Shown: positions 26,284-36,020, numbered from the stretch's first letter. The stretch: 64,000 nucleotides of DNA from Silvibacterium bohemicum (GCF_001006305.1 NZ_LBHJ01000012.1:284231-348230), one strand, 5' to 3'. The notes: a model not told the origin generated them from the letters alone. Numbers and translations are program-made.

Positions 26284-27519
26284 TTACTTGCGCGAAAAAA
26301 GCGCTTGCCGCAGTGCCAGCAGCCGCGGCTGCTCGGCTGGGTTGCTGGCGATCCTGGCAAATGCCTCGGAAATGAATGACCAGACCACGCCAAAGAATAC
26401 TCCCAGGATAAGCGCGCCAAGCACGATTAAAGCGCGCTTAGGCGACGAATGGCGATCTGGTACCACTGCGGGATCAACCACCTGCACCACTGCGCCCTGC
26501 CGGGCCTCATCCACCTTCGCCGCCTCGTACTGCCGTGCCAACAGCTCTAAGATGGTCTCAGAATATTTCACGTCCCGGAGCTTACGCGTATATTCGAGAC
26601 CCGACTCCTGCATGACGCCTTTGGGAACGAGCGGCGCGCTCGAAGTACCGTTCGGCGTTGCCCCCATTTTGGCCTCTTCCGCCTTCAGGCCCTGCAACTC
26701 CTGCTGCGCCATCGTGAGGTCAGGATTCTCTCCGGAAGCGAAGGACTGCATCGCCTGGATTTGTACCTCCTTGGCCACGATCTGCGCCCGAACCTGGCCC
26801 ACGGCTTCGATGAGTGCCCGATCCTGGCTGTCTAGCTGAAGCACGCCCGTCTTCTGCTCCGTTTTCTTCAGGTTCTCTTCGGCGTTAGCCAGATTATCTT
26901 TTGCCTGGCTGAGCTGCTGTTCGAAGAAGAGTCGCCGCTGGGAAGCTTCGGTGACTGCAAGGGTCGAGGTTAACTTCTTGAATTCAGCTACATAACCATT
27001 GGCAAACTCCGCTGCACGCTGCGGACTTCGATCCGTGACCGAAACGCGAATCAGCCCATCTTTTGCCCCATTCTCTATGTCGACGGCCTTCTCAAGCCTG
27101 GTCCGGGCCTGGGACCTCAGCCGAACATGATAGAGATCCATCAAGTGATAACGATCGATCATCGCGTCTTCAACCGTTCGGCTTTTCAGCAAGGCAACTT
27201 GCAGGTCGTTGGGATTTTTCAACCCGAGTGCTCCGCCCGCCAGCCCGGCCACCGATCCCAGGCCGCCTAATTGAGCCATCAGCGCTGAACCTGCGGAGGT
27301 AGAGCCGCCCTGCTGGGGCGGCAAAAGCGATGTCGTCGCGGTGTACTCGTTTGGCAGGAGCAGCGAAGCTGCAATGGCGACCAGCACCAGCGCCGCCGTC
27401 ACGCGGACGATCAATCGGCGCCGTCGCGCGAGGACTAATAGCAGTTCAAGCAGGGACGTCTCTTCTTCGCCTGGCGCCAAGAAGTCCTGGTTCGCCACTC
27501 TCTCGGCATCGCCGATCAC
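26284..27519 (-). CDS. Wzz-type chain-length/polysaccharide co-polymerase protein
   Basis: The 411-residue product has the Wzz plan: a first membrane helix at ~37-55 followed by YTATTSLLPP, a long periplasmic region rich in predicted coiled coil (about residues 180-270, many Glu, Lys and Gln), and a second membrane helix at ~363-383. The tail after the second helix is short, with no Walker motifs, so it is not a fused tyrosine kinase. Such proteins set the length of Wzy-made chains. It is transcribed opposite to the flippase and ends 98 bases from it. Confidence 0.85.
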   Translation of the reverse strand: MIGDAERVANQDFLAPGEEETSLLELLLVLARRRRLIVRVTAALVLVAIAASLLLPNEYTATTSLLPPQQGGSTSAGSALMAQLGGLGSVAGLAGGALGLKNPNDLQVALLKSRTVEDAMIDRYHLMDLYHVRLRSQARTRLEKAVDIENGAKDGLIRVSVTDRSPQRAAEFANGYVAEFKKLTSTLAVTEASQRRLFFEQQLSQAKDNLANAEENLKKTEQKTGVLQLDSQDRALIEAVGQVRAQIVAKEVQIQAMQSFASGENPDLTMAQQELQGLKAEEAKMGATPNGTSSAPLVPKGVMQESGLEYTRKLRDVKYSETILELLARQYEAAKVDEARQGAVVQVVDPAVVPDRHSSPKRALIVLGALILGVFFGVVWSFISEAFARIASNPAEQPRLLALRQALFSRK

Positions 27520-27631
27520 AAGTTTCTGGTCCTTTTGGCTGGGTTGCAGCCGCTTTGGTTCAAACCCTACGAGCTTACTCCATCATAACGGAGAGCATCA
27601 AAGGCATATTCGCCAACGGTGGGCATCGGGC

Positions 27632-28645
27632 TCATCGAAGTAAGGGGTTGCCTATCGCCCGGTCCAGGCGATTTATAACTCTGCAAAGCAGCAGCCACAG
27701 CCGGGCCGGACCATTCGGCAGCCGCAACACAGGATATACAAAAAAATAGAGACGAAGGTTATTCGGGAAAAGAGAGTGCAGAAGGGTGTCGAGTTGCTCC
27801 CCCTCATAACGGCTAAGTCCAAGTTTTGTCTGGAGCGCCCAGGGCGGGAAAAATACCTGAAGCGTTCCATTCAATATAACTCTCACCAGGGCGGGCTCTA
27901 CAAGCCACTCTTCGGTGATCCGCTTGAGGTTCACGCCGAAGATGGTGAAAAGCGAAAGGCCGCCGCGATTATCGCCGCCTGCGGCGATAATCGGCTCGCG
28001 GAGGTAAGCGCCTTTCCGGAGATAACGCACAGCAGTATACGTCCAGCTCAGTTGTCCAAGATAAGTCCCCGTCAATTCGGAGAACGGCCGATGCGGCAGG
28101 GACAGTACTCGCTGCCTGTTGATGATGTTTGCCGTAATAAAAGTGAGAAATACATGGGTTTTGAGCGCGAATGTTCTGGCGTCGTAGATGACCTCGAACT
28201 TCGGCTGCCGGTGAATCGCCGGCAGGGTGTCTTCGAAGCTGATCTCTTTGCCGTGGAGATGCACGATGTCATACTCGCCGCTTCGCTCGCCCTCGCTGAG
28301 CAGGTCCAAGACCGTAGCGATTCCGCCAAGCAGGACGACATCGTCGTCGCCCATGATCCATACATACTTTCCCGACGCCTGGGCGAAGCATTGCTCGAAA
28401 TTCGCGTCAGGTCCGATGTTCGTCTCGTTCCGGATACTGCGAATCGAGAGCCCGCGGCTGCGATACTCCTCAACGGCGACAGGCGTCCCGTCGCTGGAGG
28501 CATTGTCGGAGACCAACAATTCGACCCGAGACTCCTCTGCCAGTTGTGGCATTAGCGAATTGAGCAGCCGCACGAGATAGCGACTGCGGTTATAGGTTGG
28601 TATCGCAATTGTCAGAAGGGGAGAATCGAAAGGCGTGATGGTCAA
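27632..28645 (-). CDS. Family 2 glycosyltransferase
   Basis: The 337-residue protein begins its GT-A fold with LTIAIPTYNRSRYL, has LLVSDNASSDGT for nucleotide binding, and WIMGDDDVVL as the metal-binding acidic motif. It is a cytoplasmic enzyme adding one sugar to the lipid-linked repeat unit. The C-terminal ~80 residues are basic and amphipathic, which could attach it to the membrane. Donor and acceptor cannot be told from sequence. A perfect 12-base palindrome with a 4-base loop lies inside the gene at 27967-27994. Confidence 0.87.
   Translation of the reverse strand: MTITPFDSPLLTIAIPTYNRSRYLVRLLNSLMPQLAEESRVELLVSDNASSDGTPVAVEEYRSRGLSIRSIRNETNIGPDANFEQCFAQASGKYVWIMGDDDVVLLGGIATVLDLLSEGERSGEYDIVHLHGKEISFEDTLPAIHRQPKFEVIYDARTFALKTHVFLTFITANIINRQRVLSLPHRPFSELTGTYLGQLSWTYTAVRYLRKGAYLREPIIAAGGDNRGGLSLFTIFGVNLKRITEEWLVEPALVRVILNGTLQVFFPPWALQTKLGLSRYEGEQLDTLLHSLFPNNLRLYFFVYPVLRLPNGPARLWLLLCRVINRLDRAIGNPLLR
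27967..27994. repeat. Perfect 12-bp inverted repeat inside a glycosyltransferase gene
   Basis: Arms at 27967-27978 and 27983-27994 (CGATTATCGCCG and its complement) are exact, with a 4-base loop CCTG. The segment is coding (minus-strand residues IIAAGGDNR). It could slow the ribosome or polymerase, or be chance in GC-rich coding DNA. Confidence 0.5.
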
Positions 28646-29160
28646 ACCCTTTCGCCGGCGGCTGGGTTAGGTTGTTTTATCCGCGGTTGGGCGTGTTCCG
28701 GAAACATCGAAGTCTAATCTATACCAGATGTGCGCGGCTCGACAAACCAGGCAAGTTCACCGCTGATACGCTCGATACGTTGGCACAGCGCGTCATATTA
28801 AATCGAGGGAAGACGCTTTGCTAAGATTGAGATTCGATCTGTAATCGCACGAGTCAGTCTCTTCATGTAGTTTCTGAAATCAAGGTGTCATCTCTCTGGC
28901 AGAAGGTTCGAGGGGGCCTGTCCTTTTCTAGTATGAAGGAGCAGCCTCTCTATGAATGACCGGCAAATTTTCGCCTCTTCGAGCAGGATTCTCTGACGCG
29001 GGAGTACAGGCGGGGGGCCTTGCGCCGCGAAGAAGAAGCCGGCGAGACCAGCAGCCAGGGTTGGATACGAGGTTTTGAGCAATTTTCGATGGCGCTCGGT
29101 TCGACCTGAAGGGAAGTTCCATGACAGAAGACCAGAGCCGCCAAGCGAGCCGCACGCCCC
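28646..29160. other. 515-base divergent intergenic region
   Basis: This lies between two oppositely oriented glycosyltransferase genes. The only detail of note is a 15-codon frame from ATG 29121 to TAA 29168 that overlaps the GTG start at 29161 by 8 bases, a possible leader peptide. No recognisable protein or clear terminator is present. Confidence 0.35.
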
Positions 29161-30117
29161 GTGATTAAGACCAGGGCAATCGACCAGCTCAACGTGTCTA
29201 TCATCATCCTGAACTGGAATGGATGGCGCGATACCATTGAATGTCTTGAATCTGTTTTTCGGCTGAATCATCGGCGCTTCAATGTGGTGGTGTGCGACAA
29301 TGCCTCGTCTGATGGCTCTTTTGAGAAGATCAGGGATTGGGCAGAAGGAAAGAATCTAGTAGGTTTTGGTTCCTCGTCGCAGGACTGCCCTGGTCTTGCG
29401 CTCATTCAAACGGGATCTAATCGGGGCTTCGCTGGCGGTAATAATGTCGGGATCCGACATGCCTTGGAGCGCAGCGACTGCGATTACGTATGGCTTCTGA
29501 ACAACGACACCATTGTGGATCCGGATGCGTTGTCGGCAATGCTCAGAATGATGTATTCAAATCCGGGGCTCGGCGTGTGTGGTTCTCTCCTTCGTAGCTA
29601 TGCTCCTCCCCGCGAGATTCTGACGGCAGGCGGGAGGAGATACAGCCGGTGGAGTGGGCGCACACGGCCGTTAGTCGATATCGCTACGCCGCAAATCTCA
29701 ACCTCGCCGGGAGCCCCAGATTACATTGAGGGAGCCTCGATGCTGATAAGCCGAAGGTGCATCGAGCAAATAGGGCTGTTGGAGGAACGCTACTTCTTGT
29801 ACTCAGAGGAGATCGATTACGTGGTCCGGGCACGATCTGCGTTCCATTTCGGATTTTCGCCAGACAGCGTCATTTACCATAAGGAGGGCGCGAGCATTGG
29901 AACCGCTGCTTTGAGGATGCATCGAAGCATACTCCAGGAGTTTTATCTGGCTAGGAACCGGCTCCTTTTTACCTGGTGGCATTATCCTTGGTTCTGGCCC
30001 TCAGTGTTTGCCACCGTAGTTGTGAGTTTCCTGCAGCGCCTCTTGATCGGCAAGCCTAAGAGCGCTGCCGCGATTCTCCGCGGGGCGTTAGCCAGCTTCA
30101 GCGGAAAGCTTTATTGA
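29161..30117 (+). CDS. Family 2 glycosyltransferase, rhamnosyltransferase-like
   Basis: The 318-residue product starts at a GTG. It shows VSIIILNWNGWRDTIECL as the first strand, VVVCDNASSDGSF, and WLLNNDTIVDPDAL with the metal-binding D-T-I-V-D region. This subgroup (NWNG ... LNNDT) is typical of WbbL-like rhamnosyltransferases and related O-antigen enzymes. A membrane-associated stretch (WHYPWFWPSVFATVVVSFL) lies near the end. It is followed 15 bases later by the polymerase gene, so the two are an operon. Confidence 0.87.
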   Translation: MIKTRAIDQLNVSIIILNWNGWRDTIECLESVFRLNHRRFNVVVCDNASSDGSFEKIRDWAEGKNLVGFGSSSQDCPGLALIQTGSNRGFAGGNNVGIRHALERSDCDYVWLLNNDTIVDPDALSAMLRMMYSNPGLGVCGSLLRSYAPPREILTAGGRRYSRWSGRTRPLVDIATPQISTSPGAPDYIEGASMLISRRCIEQIGLLEERYFLYSEEIDYVVRARSAFHFGFSPDSVIYHKEGASIGTAALRMHRSILQEFYLARNRLLFTWWHYPWFWPSVFATVVVSFLQRLLIGKPKSAAAILRGALASFSGKLY

Positions 30118-30132
30118 TGGTGGAGATTTAGC

Positions 30133-31470
30133 GTGTCTTGGAACGCACTTTACGTCCTTGATGTGGTCGGGATCGCACTCTTTCTCATCTCCTACTACCG
30201 GAACTGCTATCGGCGTGGCTACCGCATCGATTTTTGGCATCTCGGCCTGTTTCTAAGCTGCGTCTTGCCGAACATGCTGATGCTTCCCTTTTCCACAAAC
30301 GATCTTAATGCGATCGTTGTGGGCGAGAATTTCCCTTCCGTTGTCACGGTGCTGCCGAACGTCTTCCTGATCGCAATGGTGGGATATTTCTCCCTGCTGG
30401 CGGGTGGAAGCTTATGGCATCTTCGGGTGGGGCTCGGCCTGCGCAAGAGGGCGGCCGACATCATGAACGTTGTCCCCCGATGCTCCATGATGCTGATCTC
30501 GTCTCGGAAGCTGCTCGTGCTCCAGGCCTTGATGTGCATAGTGTCGCAAGCTGCAATCCTAGCCATCTATTTTGCGACTAGCGGTTTCGGATTCGATCTT
30601 CGAGGTTACACATTTGCGCACCCGTGGGTGCGTCCAGTGGCGTTGATCATCTCCAATTATTCGATCGTGATTGCCTCACACTGCTTTGCGAGATATGCCG
30701 ATACACGCGAAAAAGTTCTTCTGTTTTGCACCTTGCTGATAAGCGGAGGCCTAGTCTTCTTTGGCGCAAGGGCCAGCATCCTGGCTATCTACTTTAGCGT
30801 TCTGTTGTGCTACCTGGTTAAGCGAAGAGATAAGGTCAGCTTACTGCGTCTGTTTGGTCTTGCAGCGGCGATGATCCTGGGTGCGTTGTATCTGGGAAGC
30901 GTGCGGGACGGCGTAGCTTCCTTGCCGGATTTTCTTGGTTCGCTGGCCTTCTTATTGTTGTACGGGAGTAACTTTTCCGATCTTAGAGACTTCGGTTGGG
31001 TCTACGCCGGCTGGAACCATGTACCCTGGTTCGGCAAGACATATCTTGCAGCCGTCATCGCATTCGTTCCGAGAGTGGCGTCGGAGTTTCGCGACACCTG
31101 GGGATCTGGCGTTGCGATGGACCTGACCGCCGGTGTTGATCCGACGAATCATCCCGGACTGCGGCCCGGCTCTTTTGGAGAGGCCTACTTCAACTTCGGC
31201 TTGTTGGGGGTGGTCGTCGCAGGGTTGATTCTCGGCCTCTTCGCTCGACTTGCCGATGCTGAAGCAAAGCAAGCCCTCACGGCGGCGCGACCTTCGATAG
31301 CGAAGGCCTTTTCATTCACCATGATGGGGGCGGTCGCGGGTTGCTTTTCCGTTAGTGCCAGCGTCTCCGCCCTCTACGTGCTGTTAGGGGTTTATTTCAT
31401 TACGTGGCTTTGTCTTCGCGTGGAGCACCTGATCCGTCCGCCGAAAATCTTTTCTGTCGGCTCTACGTGA
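30133..31470 (+). CDS. Wzy-like O-antigen/exopolysaccharide polymerase
   Basis: The GTG start has GGTGGAG 8 bases upstream. The 445-residue product has about 12 hydrophobic helices and a large loop after them containing HPGLRPGSFGEAYFNFG, a pattern common in Wzy-type polymerases and related WzyE/O-antigen ligase proteins. These join lipid-linked repeat units in the periplasm. The order glycosyltransferase-polymerase supports this. Wzy proteins diverge strongly, so the call rests on topology, the loop motif and the neighbours. Confidence 0.7.
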   Translation: MSWNALYVLDVVGIALFLISYYRNCYRRGYRIDFWHLGLFLSCVLPNMLMLPFSTNDLNAIVVGENFPSVVTVLPNVFLIAMVGYFSLLAGGSLWHLRVGLGLRKRAADIMNVVPRCSMMLISSRKLLVLQALMCIVSQAAILAIYFATSGFGFDLRGYTFAHPWVRPVALIISNYSIVIASHCFARYADTREKVLLFCTLLISGGLVFFGARASILAIYFSVLLCYLVKRRDKVSLLRLFGLAAAMILGALYLGSVRDGVASLPDFLGSLAFLLLYGSNFSDLRDFGWVYAGWNHVPWFGKTYLAAVIAFVPRVASEFRDTWGSGVAMDLTAGVDPTNHPGLRPGSFGEAYFNFGLLGVVVAGLILGLFARLADAEAKQALTAARPSIAKAFSFTMMGAVAGCFSVSASVSALYVLLGVYFITWLCLRVEHLIRPPKIFSVGST

Positions 31471-31626
31471 TGCGCTTACAGTGGCTGATATATACTCGGT
31501 TCGGATTGCTGGCGCTCGCTAATACGGGGGAGTACTCGGGAGTGAGCAAGTTATGTTTCAATCGTACAAAAACACGAATTATCTTATTGATAGGTCGCGA
31601 TAGCGACTGCGTCAGGGTGGAGAAAT

Positions 31627-32360
31627 ATGGCCCAAAGCCTAGATGAAATCCAAAGCATAGAGTTGACCCTTTGGGAGAGGCTCAGCGAGCAGGACTGGCT
31701 TGCAAATCTTGCGAACAAGCTTTCGGAGCTGCGGTGGCTTTTGCCGAAATTCCCAGCCCACGATCGGGAGTTTCGCGAAGCGGGTTCAGTACTTGAGTTA
31801 GGGGCTGGGGAGGGGTGGTCGTCTTGCGTAGTCAAGCACCTCTATCCGTAATTGGAGGTGGTCGCCTCGGACATAAGCCCAGCTGCAATCGAGGGCATCG
31901 GTAGGTGGGAAAGGATATTCGAGGCCACTGTAGATTCCCGGATCGCATGCAAAAGCTATGAGGTGCCATTGCCGGATGCAAGCGTCGGCCTCATCTTCGC
32001 GTTCCAGGCGGCTCACCACTTCCGGCTGCATGAGGAGACGTTGCGCGAAGCAGTGCGCATTCTACGGCCCGGCGGAGTCTGCATGTATCTCAATGAGCCT
32101 TCCTGCAGGAAATACCTATATAAGGTTGCCTATTGGAGGGTGAACCGGAAGCGCCCTGAGTGTCCGAAGATGTCCTCGTCGTCGAGCGTATGCGTGATGC
32201 AGCTGCCACTCTCGGGCTTAAGTTCGAACTCAATTACAGCACGAACACCGTCAACCGCGGTGTTGTCGAAGGCGTGTATTACAAGCTGCTCTCGATTTTC
32301 CCAGTTCTCTGCCGATGGCTTCCTTGCACGGCTGATTTCATCTTTACTAAGATTCCATAG
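31627..32360 (+). pseudogene. Decayed SAM-dependent methyltransferase (one stop, one frameshift)
   Basis: A good ribosome-binding site (GGTGGAG) precedes the ATG. The first 74 codons end VLELGAGEGWSS...HLYP, the SAM-binding motif I, then reach TAA at 31849-31851. The same frame goes straight on with LEVVASDISPAAIEGIG, motif II of the same domain, and RILRPGG. Near 32160 the sense moves to the frame reading VSEDVLVVERMRDAA, consistent with loss of one base, and ends at TAG 32358-32360. Joined, the three parts make about 243 residues, the normal length of a type-11 methyltransferase. Sequencing error is possible but would need two events. Confidence 0.8.
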
Positions 32361-32386
32361 CGCACATGGAAATCAGAGATCCCTCT

Positions 32387-33067
32387 CTAGACCTTGCGGA
32401 AGAGGGCTGAACCGTGGAAGTCGGGGATTTCGATTAGCGATTCAGGCTTGTCGGCCATGAACTCGTGGGCCGCCCTCGAAATAGCACGATCCGATTCCGG
32501 CGAGTTATAGTCGTGCATGAAGAAGTATCCTCCCCTCGCCATGCGCGGATAGAAGAAGCGAAGAACTTCGAGCGCTGGGCGATACAGGTCAACGTCCAGC
32601 ATGATCAGGGAGAAACTCTCGCCCTCGAGGCCAGACGCGGTTTCGGGAAAATAGCCCTTTCTGAATACAACATTCTGCGTGTCACCAATGACCCCTGCGA
32701 CCAATTCCTGCGAGGTATCCTTGAAGCGCGTGTCTTCACCCGCCTCCAGATCCTGGCTGGGAAAGCCTTCGAATGTATCGAAGAGGTACAGGCGGCGCTC
32801 CGGTGCCTGCCGGTGAAGAAAGGCGCTGGTGACTCCGCGATATACGCCTACTTCGGCGAAGGCGCCTGGTATGTGGTCATCCTGAAGTCTCTGGACAGCG
32901 AGCGCGAGCGTCGAATAGCGTACGTCATCAGGATATTCTTCGATTCGTTGGGCTACAGCGGCGGGATAGGACGGGAATTGCATCGTCCTACGTGCTCTCG
33001 TGAGGCTTGCCAGCTTGCGCGCAGCCAATCGCAAGCTAATTTTAATGCGGTCGCTGTCAGTGGGCAT
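32387..33067 (-). CDS. TylF/MycF-family sugar O-methyltransferase
   Basis: The 226-residue protein contains AEVGVYRGVTSAFL (SAM motif I), LYLFDTFEGFP (motif II with the acidic ribose-binding residue), and LIMLDVDLYRPALEVL with HDYNSPESD, where metal-binding Asp residues lie in macrocin O-methyltransferases. This family methylates sugar hydroxyls, often in antibiotics but widely also in surface glycans. It is intact and opposite in strand to the decayed methyltransferase, separated by 26 bases, and may have replaced it. Confidence 0.85.
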   Translation of the reverse strand: MPTDSDRIKISLRLAARKLASLTRARRTMQFPSYPAAVAQRIEEYPDDVRYSTLALAVQRLQDDHIPGAFAEVGVYRGVTSAFLHRQAPERRLYLFDTFEGFPSQDLEAGEDTRFKDTSQELVAGVIGDTQNVVFRKGYFPETASGLEGESFSLIMLDVDLYRPALEVLRFFYPRMARGGYFFMHDYNSPESDRAISRAAHEFMADKPESLIEIPDFHGSALFRKV

Positions 33068-33225
33068 CTCTCGTATTGTATTACCTGATGCCGAGTTCCC
33101 TTTGACACTCGAACTTCGATAATGGAATGGGCATCAAGTCGGGGCGGAGATGGAGCAAGCTCGCGCGGGTTTTCTGTAAGTAGCCTCAGTATTCCGCCGC
33201 CGCGCCTCGTTGTCAGGAGAAGTAA

Positions 33226-34302
33226 TTGGTTCGCAAAACTGCCCTTATCGTTAAATTCGGCCAGATCGGCGATGTCATCATGGCCATCCCCGCTGCATAC
33301 GCTCTTCACGAGCGAGGCTTCGAAATCGACTGGGTTTGCGGCCGGTCGGTTCTGCCGCTTCTCGCCTGCTACTCGTGGATACGGCCGATTCTTGCGGATG
33401 ACCGGGCGATCTTCCGCGGCAGCACACTGAAGCGAGTCCGGGCGATTGCAGCTTTATGGGGCGCAATCGCCCGGAAGCGATATGATCTCTGCGCCACACT
33501 CTATTACGATCGCCGCTACCATCTACTGACACTGCCTGTCCGCGCCCGCAGCAAACGGATGCTTTCAAGGCAGTCCAGGGAAACGACACTTCTTCCAGGC
33601 CGCCATCACAGCGACGAATTCGTCCGCTTTGTGTTGGAGAGGGAAGACGGCTGCCAGGAGGGGAGTGCGACACCAGTCTGCCCGGATCGCCTTCCGCCCT
33701 CTCCTTTAACACCCAAAACCGCCCCGCGCCGCATCGCGATCGTTCCCGGCGCAGCGAGCAACTTGCTTCATCGCCAGGTATTGGGCATGGAGCCGGAGAG
33801 TCTGCGCCGCTGGCCAGTGGAGAGCTACAGAGTTCTAGCGCAGCGTCTAGTCGACCGCGGTTGGGAGGTCGTTCTTCTTGGCGGTCCGGACGAAAGCTGG
33901 GTCAAGCCGCATTTTCTTGGAATTGCGATGACCGACTGCATTGGCAAACTCACTCTCCCCGAAGTTGTGAGTGTTTGCGGCACCTGCGACGCAGTCGTTT
34001 CCAACGATACCGGCCCCCTCCACCTGGCCGGTCTGAGCGAGACTCCGCTGGTGGGCATCTTCGGGCCTACCGATCCTTCGACGCGCATTCCCAGGCGCGC
34101 GCTCTCCGTGGGAATCTGGGGAGGGCAGGGTTTTGCCTGCAGGCCATGTTACGACGGTGCAAATTTCGCTCCCTGTCAATTCAATGGATGCATGCACCAA
34201 GTGACTCCATCGAGGGTACTTCGGGAGCTGGACCGCCTCCTGGACGCCAGTTCGCGAGGGCTGCCAAACTCTTGGCGGATCGCGTTTCCGGATGAAAATT
34301 GA
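33226..34302 (+). CDS. Family 9 glycosyltransferase (heptosyltransferase-like)
   Basis: The start is a TTG preceded by CAGGAGAAG. The 358-residue GT-B protein opens with ALIVKFGQIGDVIMAIPAAY, the family's signature for the acceptor domain. It has VVLLGGPDE and the donor-site block SNDTGPLHLAGLSE with GIFGPTDPS. GT9 includes the ADP-heptose:LPS heptosyltransferases WaaC, WaaF and WaaQ. With gmhA, hldE and a gmhB-like gene in the same locus, transfer of heptose to the core or repeat unit is likely. A cysteine-rich tail (QGFACRPCYDG ... CQFNGCMH) is shared with many GT9 members. Confidence 0.88.
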   Translation: MVRKTALIVKFGQIGDVIMAIPAAYALHERGFEIDWVCGRSVLPLLACYSWIRPILADDRAIFRGSTLKRVRAIAALWGAIARKRYDLCATLYYDRRYHLLTLPVRARSKRMLSRQSRETTLLPGRHHSDEFVRFVLEREDGCQEGSATPVCPDRLPPSPLTPKTAPRRIAIVPGAASNLLHRQVLGMEPESLRRWPVESYRVLAQRLVDRGWEVVLLGGPDESWVKPHFLGIAMTDCIGKLTLPEVVSVCGTCDAVVSNDTGPLHLAGLSETPLVGIFGPTDPSTRIPRRALSVGIWGGQGFACRPCYDGANFAPCQFNGCMHQVTPSRVLRELDRLLDASSRGLPNSWRIAFPDEN

Positions 34303-34475
34303 TCGGACGGCGGTAACCCATTAGCAGCAGTTGTAATCAGAGTTCATCCGAAGCGGCTACGGCGTTCTAAGTCGCGACTGCATCCTATCGTCTATGGTAG
34401 ATTGAAGAATAGAATTCGCTGCCAGCAACGAGTTAGAAGATGTTCATTTAAAACCATCTTCGGAGGCTTTTTCGA

Positions 34476-36020
34476 ATGCGCGTGCTTTTCCTTAATCCAC
34501 CTTTTCATCCACGGTTTTCCCGCGAGCAGCGGAGCCCCGCAGTTACCAAGAGCGGAACTCTGTATTACCCCAAGTGGCTCGCGACCGCGGCTGGGGTTGC
34601 GATTAAGAATGGGCACGAAGTGGACCTGGTGGATGCGCCAGCCGGTGGGTTTTCAGTGCAGGCGGTCATTGATCGTATTGCGTCCAAAAACATCGAGGCC
34701 GTGGTCTGCGACACCTCCACTCCCAGCATTCTCAATGACGTCAGTGTCATTGAATCGCTGACGGCGGCTAATCCTAAGTTGCATACTCTGATGGTTGGCC
34801 GTCACGTGTCCTCTCTCCCCAAAGAGACGCTTGCCATGTCTGATTCGCTGCAGGCGGTCGCGATCCGAGAGTATGAATACACCGTTCGCGACTGGCTCGA
34901 AGCAAAGGCTTGCGGAGCCGATCTTTCCCAGGTGGACGGACTCGCGTGGCGTCAGCCCGGCACCGGAGAGATCATCATCAATAAGCAGCGCGCGGCGATT
35001 CATAACCTCGATGAGCTGCCGTTTGTGTCCGAGGTCTATAAGCGCTTCCTGCATACGCCGGATTACTTTTACGGCCATTCACTTTGGCCTCTAGTCGTTT
35101 TCGACACCAGCCGCGGGTGCCCATACCATTGCTCCTTCTGCGTTTATCCGCAGACCTTCAGCGGCCATACGATGCGTTACCGGTCAGTTGCCAACGTAGC
35201 GGATGAGTTTGAGTTTGTCTCTCGCGAAATGCCGGAAATTAAGACCGTGATGCTGGAGGATGACACCTTCATCGTCAGCAAGCCACGCACGCTGGAGTTG
35301 GCCAACGAGCTCATTCGCCGCGGAAACAAGCTGCCCTTCGATGCGAACTGCCGCGCCGACATTGGCGCCGATCATGAGTTGCTGTCTACATTGCACAAAG
35401 CGGGAGCGCGTTTATTCTGCGTAGGCTTCGAGAGTGGCGACGTGGAAGTAATCAACGGCATGAAGAAGAACAATGACGACCGCCGGGATGCCAAATACCA
35501 CGATGAGGCTCACAAGTTTGTCCGCCGCTGCCAGGAAGCGGAGATCATGGTTCATGGCTGCTTCATGGTGGGTAATCTGAATGAGACCCCGGCCAGCATG
35601 GAGAAGACATTGAGCTTCGCGAAGGCGTTGCGGCCCGATACCGCGCAGTTCTTTCCCATCATGGTCTACCCGGGCACCGTCGCATATCAAGAGGCCAAGA
35701 AGCGGGATTACATCCAGATCGAGGATTGGGGCGCGTGGCTGACCAAGGACGGTCTTCATAACAGTGTCGTGACGCTGCCCAACATCTCCCATGAGCAACT
35801 GGTCAGTTTCTGTGATCGGGCGCGGCGTAGCTTCTATCTCGCACCCCCGTATCTTCTCTACAAGTTGAAGCAGTCGCTCAAGGACCGCCGGGAGCTACAG
35901 CGTAATCTCAAAGGATTCCTCACGCTTGCTAAATATCTGGTGAAGGGCAGCGATCATCAGAAGGATGGTGCCTCCCCGATTGCCGGAGGGCCTGCTAAAA
36001 CCCAGGGCGCAACAACCTAA
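34476..36020 (+). CDS. B12-binding-domain radical SAM protein
   Basis: The 514-residue protein has an N-terminal cobalamin-binding-type domain (residues ~1-135). The radical-SAM domain follows, with the cluster motif in SRGCPYHCSFCVYP: Cys215, Cys219 and Cys222 bind the [4Fe-4S] cluster. GFESGDVEVINGM and MVHGCFMVG are typical of this class. Enzymes of this layout carry out C-methylation, ring contraction or other radical changes on natural products and lipids, and are frequent in polysaccharide loci. It is followed 15 bases later by a glycosyltransferase. Its N-terminal domain lacks an obvious DxHxxG motif, so true cobalamin use is uncertain. Confidence 0.85.
   Translation: MRVLFLNPPFHPRFSREQRSPAVTKSGTLYYPKWLATAAGVAIKNGHEVDLVDAPAGGFSVQAVIDRIASKNIEAVVCDTSTPSILNDVSVIESLTAANPKLHTLMVGRHVSSLPKETLAMSDSLQAVAIREYEYTVRDWLEAKACGADLSQVDGLAWRQPGTGEIIINKQRAAIHNLDELPFVSEVYKRFLHTPDYFYGHSLWPLVVFDTSRGCPYHCSFCVYPQTFSGHTMRYRSVANVADEFEFVSREMPEIKTVMLEDDTFIVSKPRTLELANELIRRGNKLPFDANCRADIGADHELLSTLHKAGARLFCVGFESGDVEVINGMKKNNDDRRDAKYHDEAHKFVRRCQEAEIMVHGCFMVGNLNETPASMEKTLSFAKALRPDTAQFFPIMVYPGTVAYQEAKKRDYIQIEDWGAWLTKDGLHNSVVTLPNISHEQLVSFCDRARRSFYLAPPYLLYKLKQSLKDRRELQRNLKGFLTLAKYLVKGSDHQKDGASPIAGGPAKTQGATT

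Noticed and set aside
31852-32460. Separate methyltransferase gene starting after the TAA at 31849
   Set aside because: Its first residues continue the SAM-binding domain of the upstream part in the same frame and its end loses the family sequence at ~32160, so it is one broken gene.
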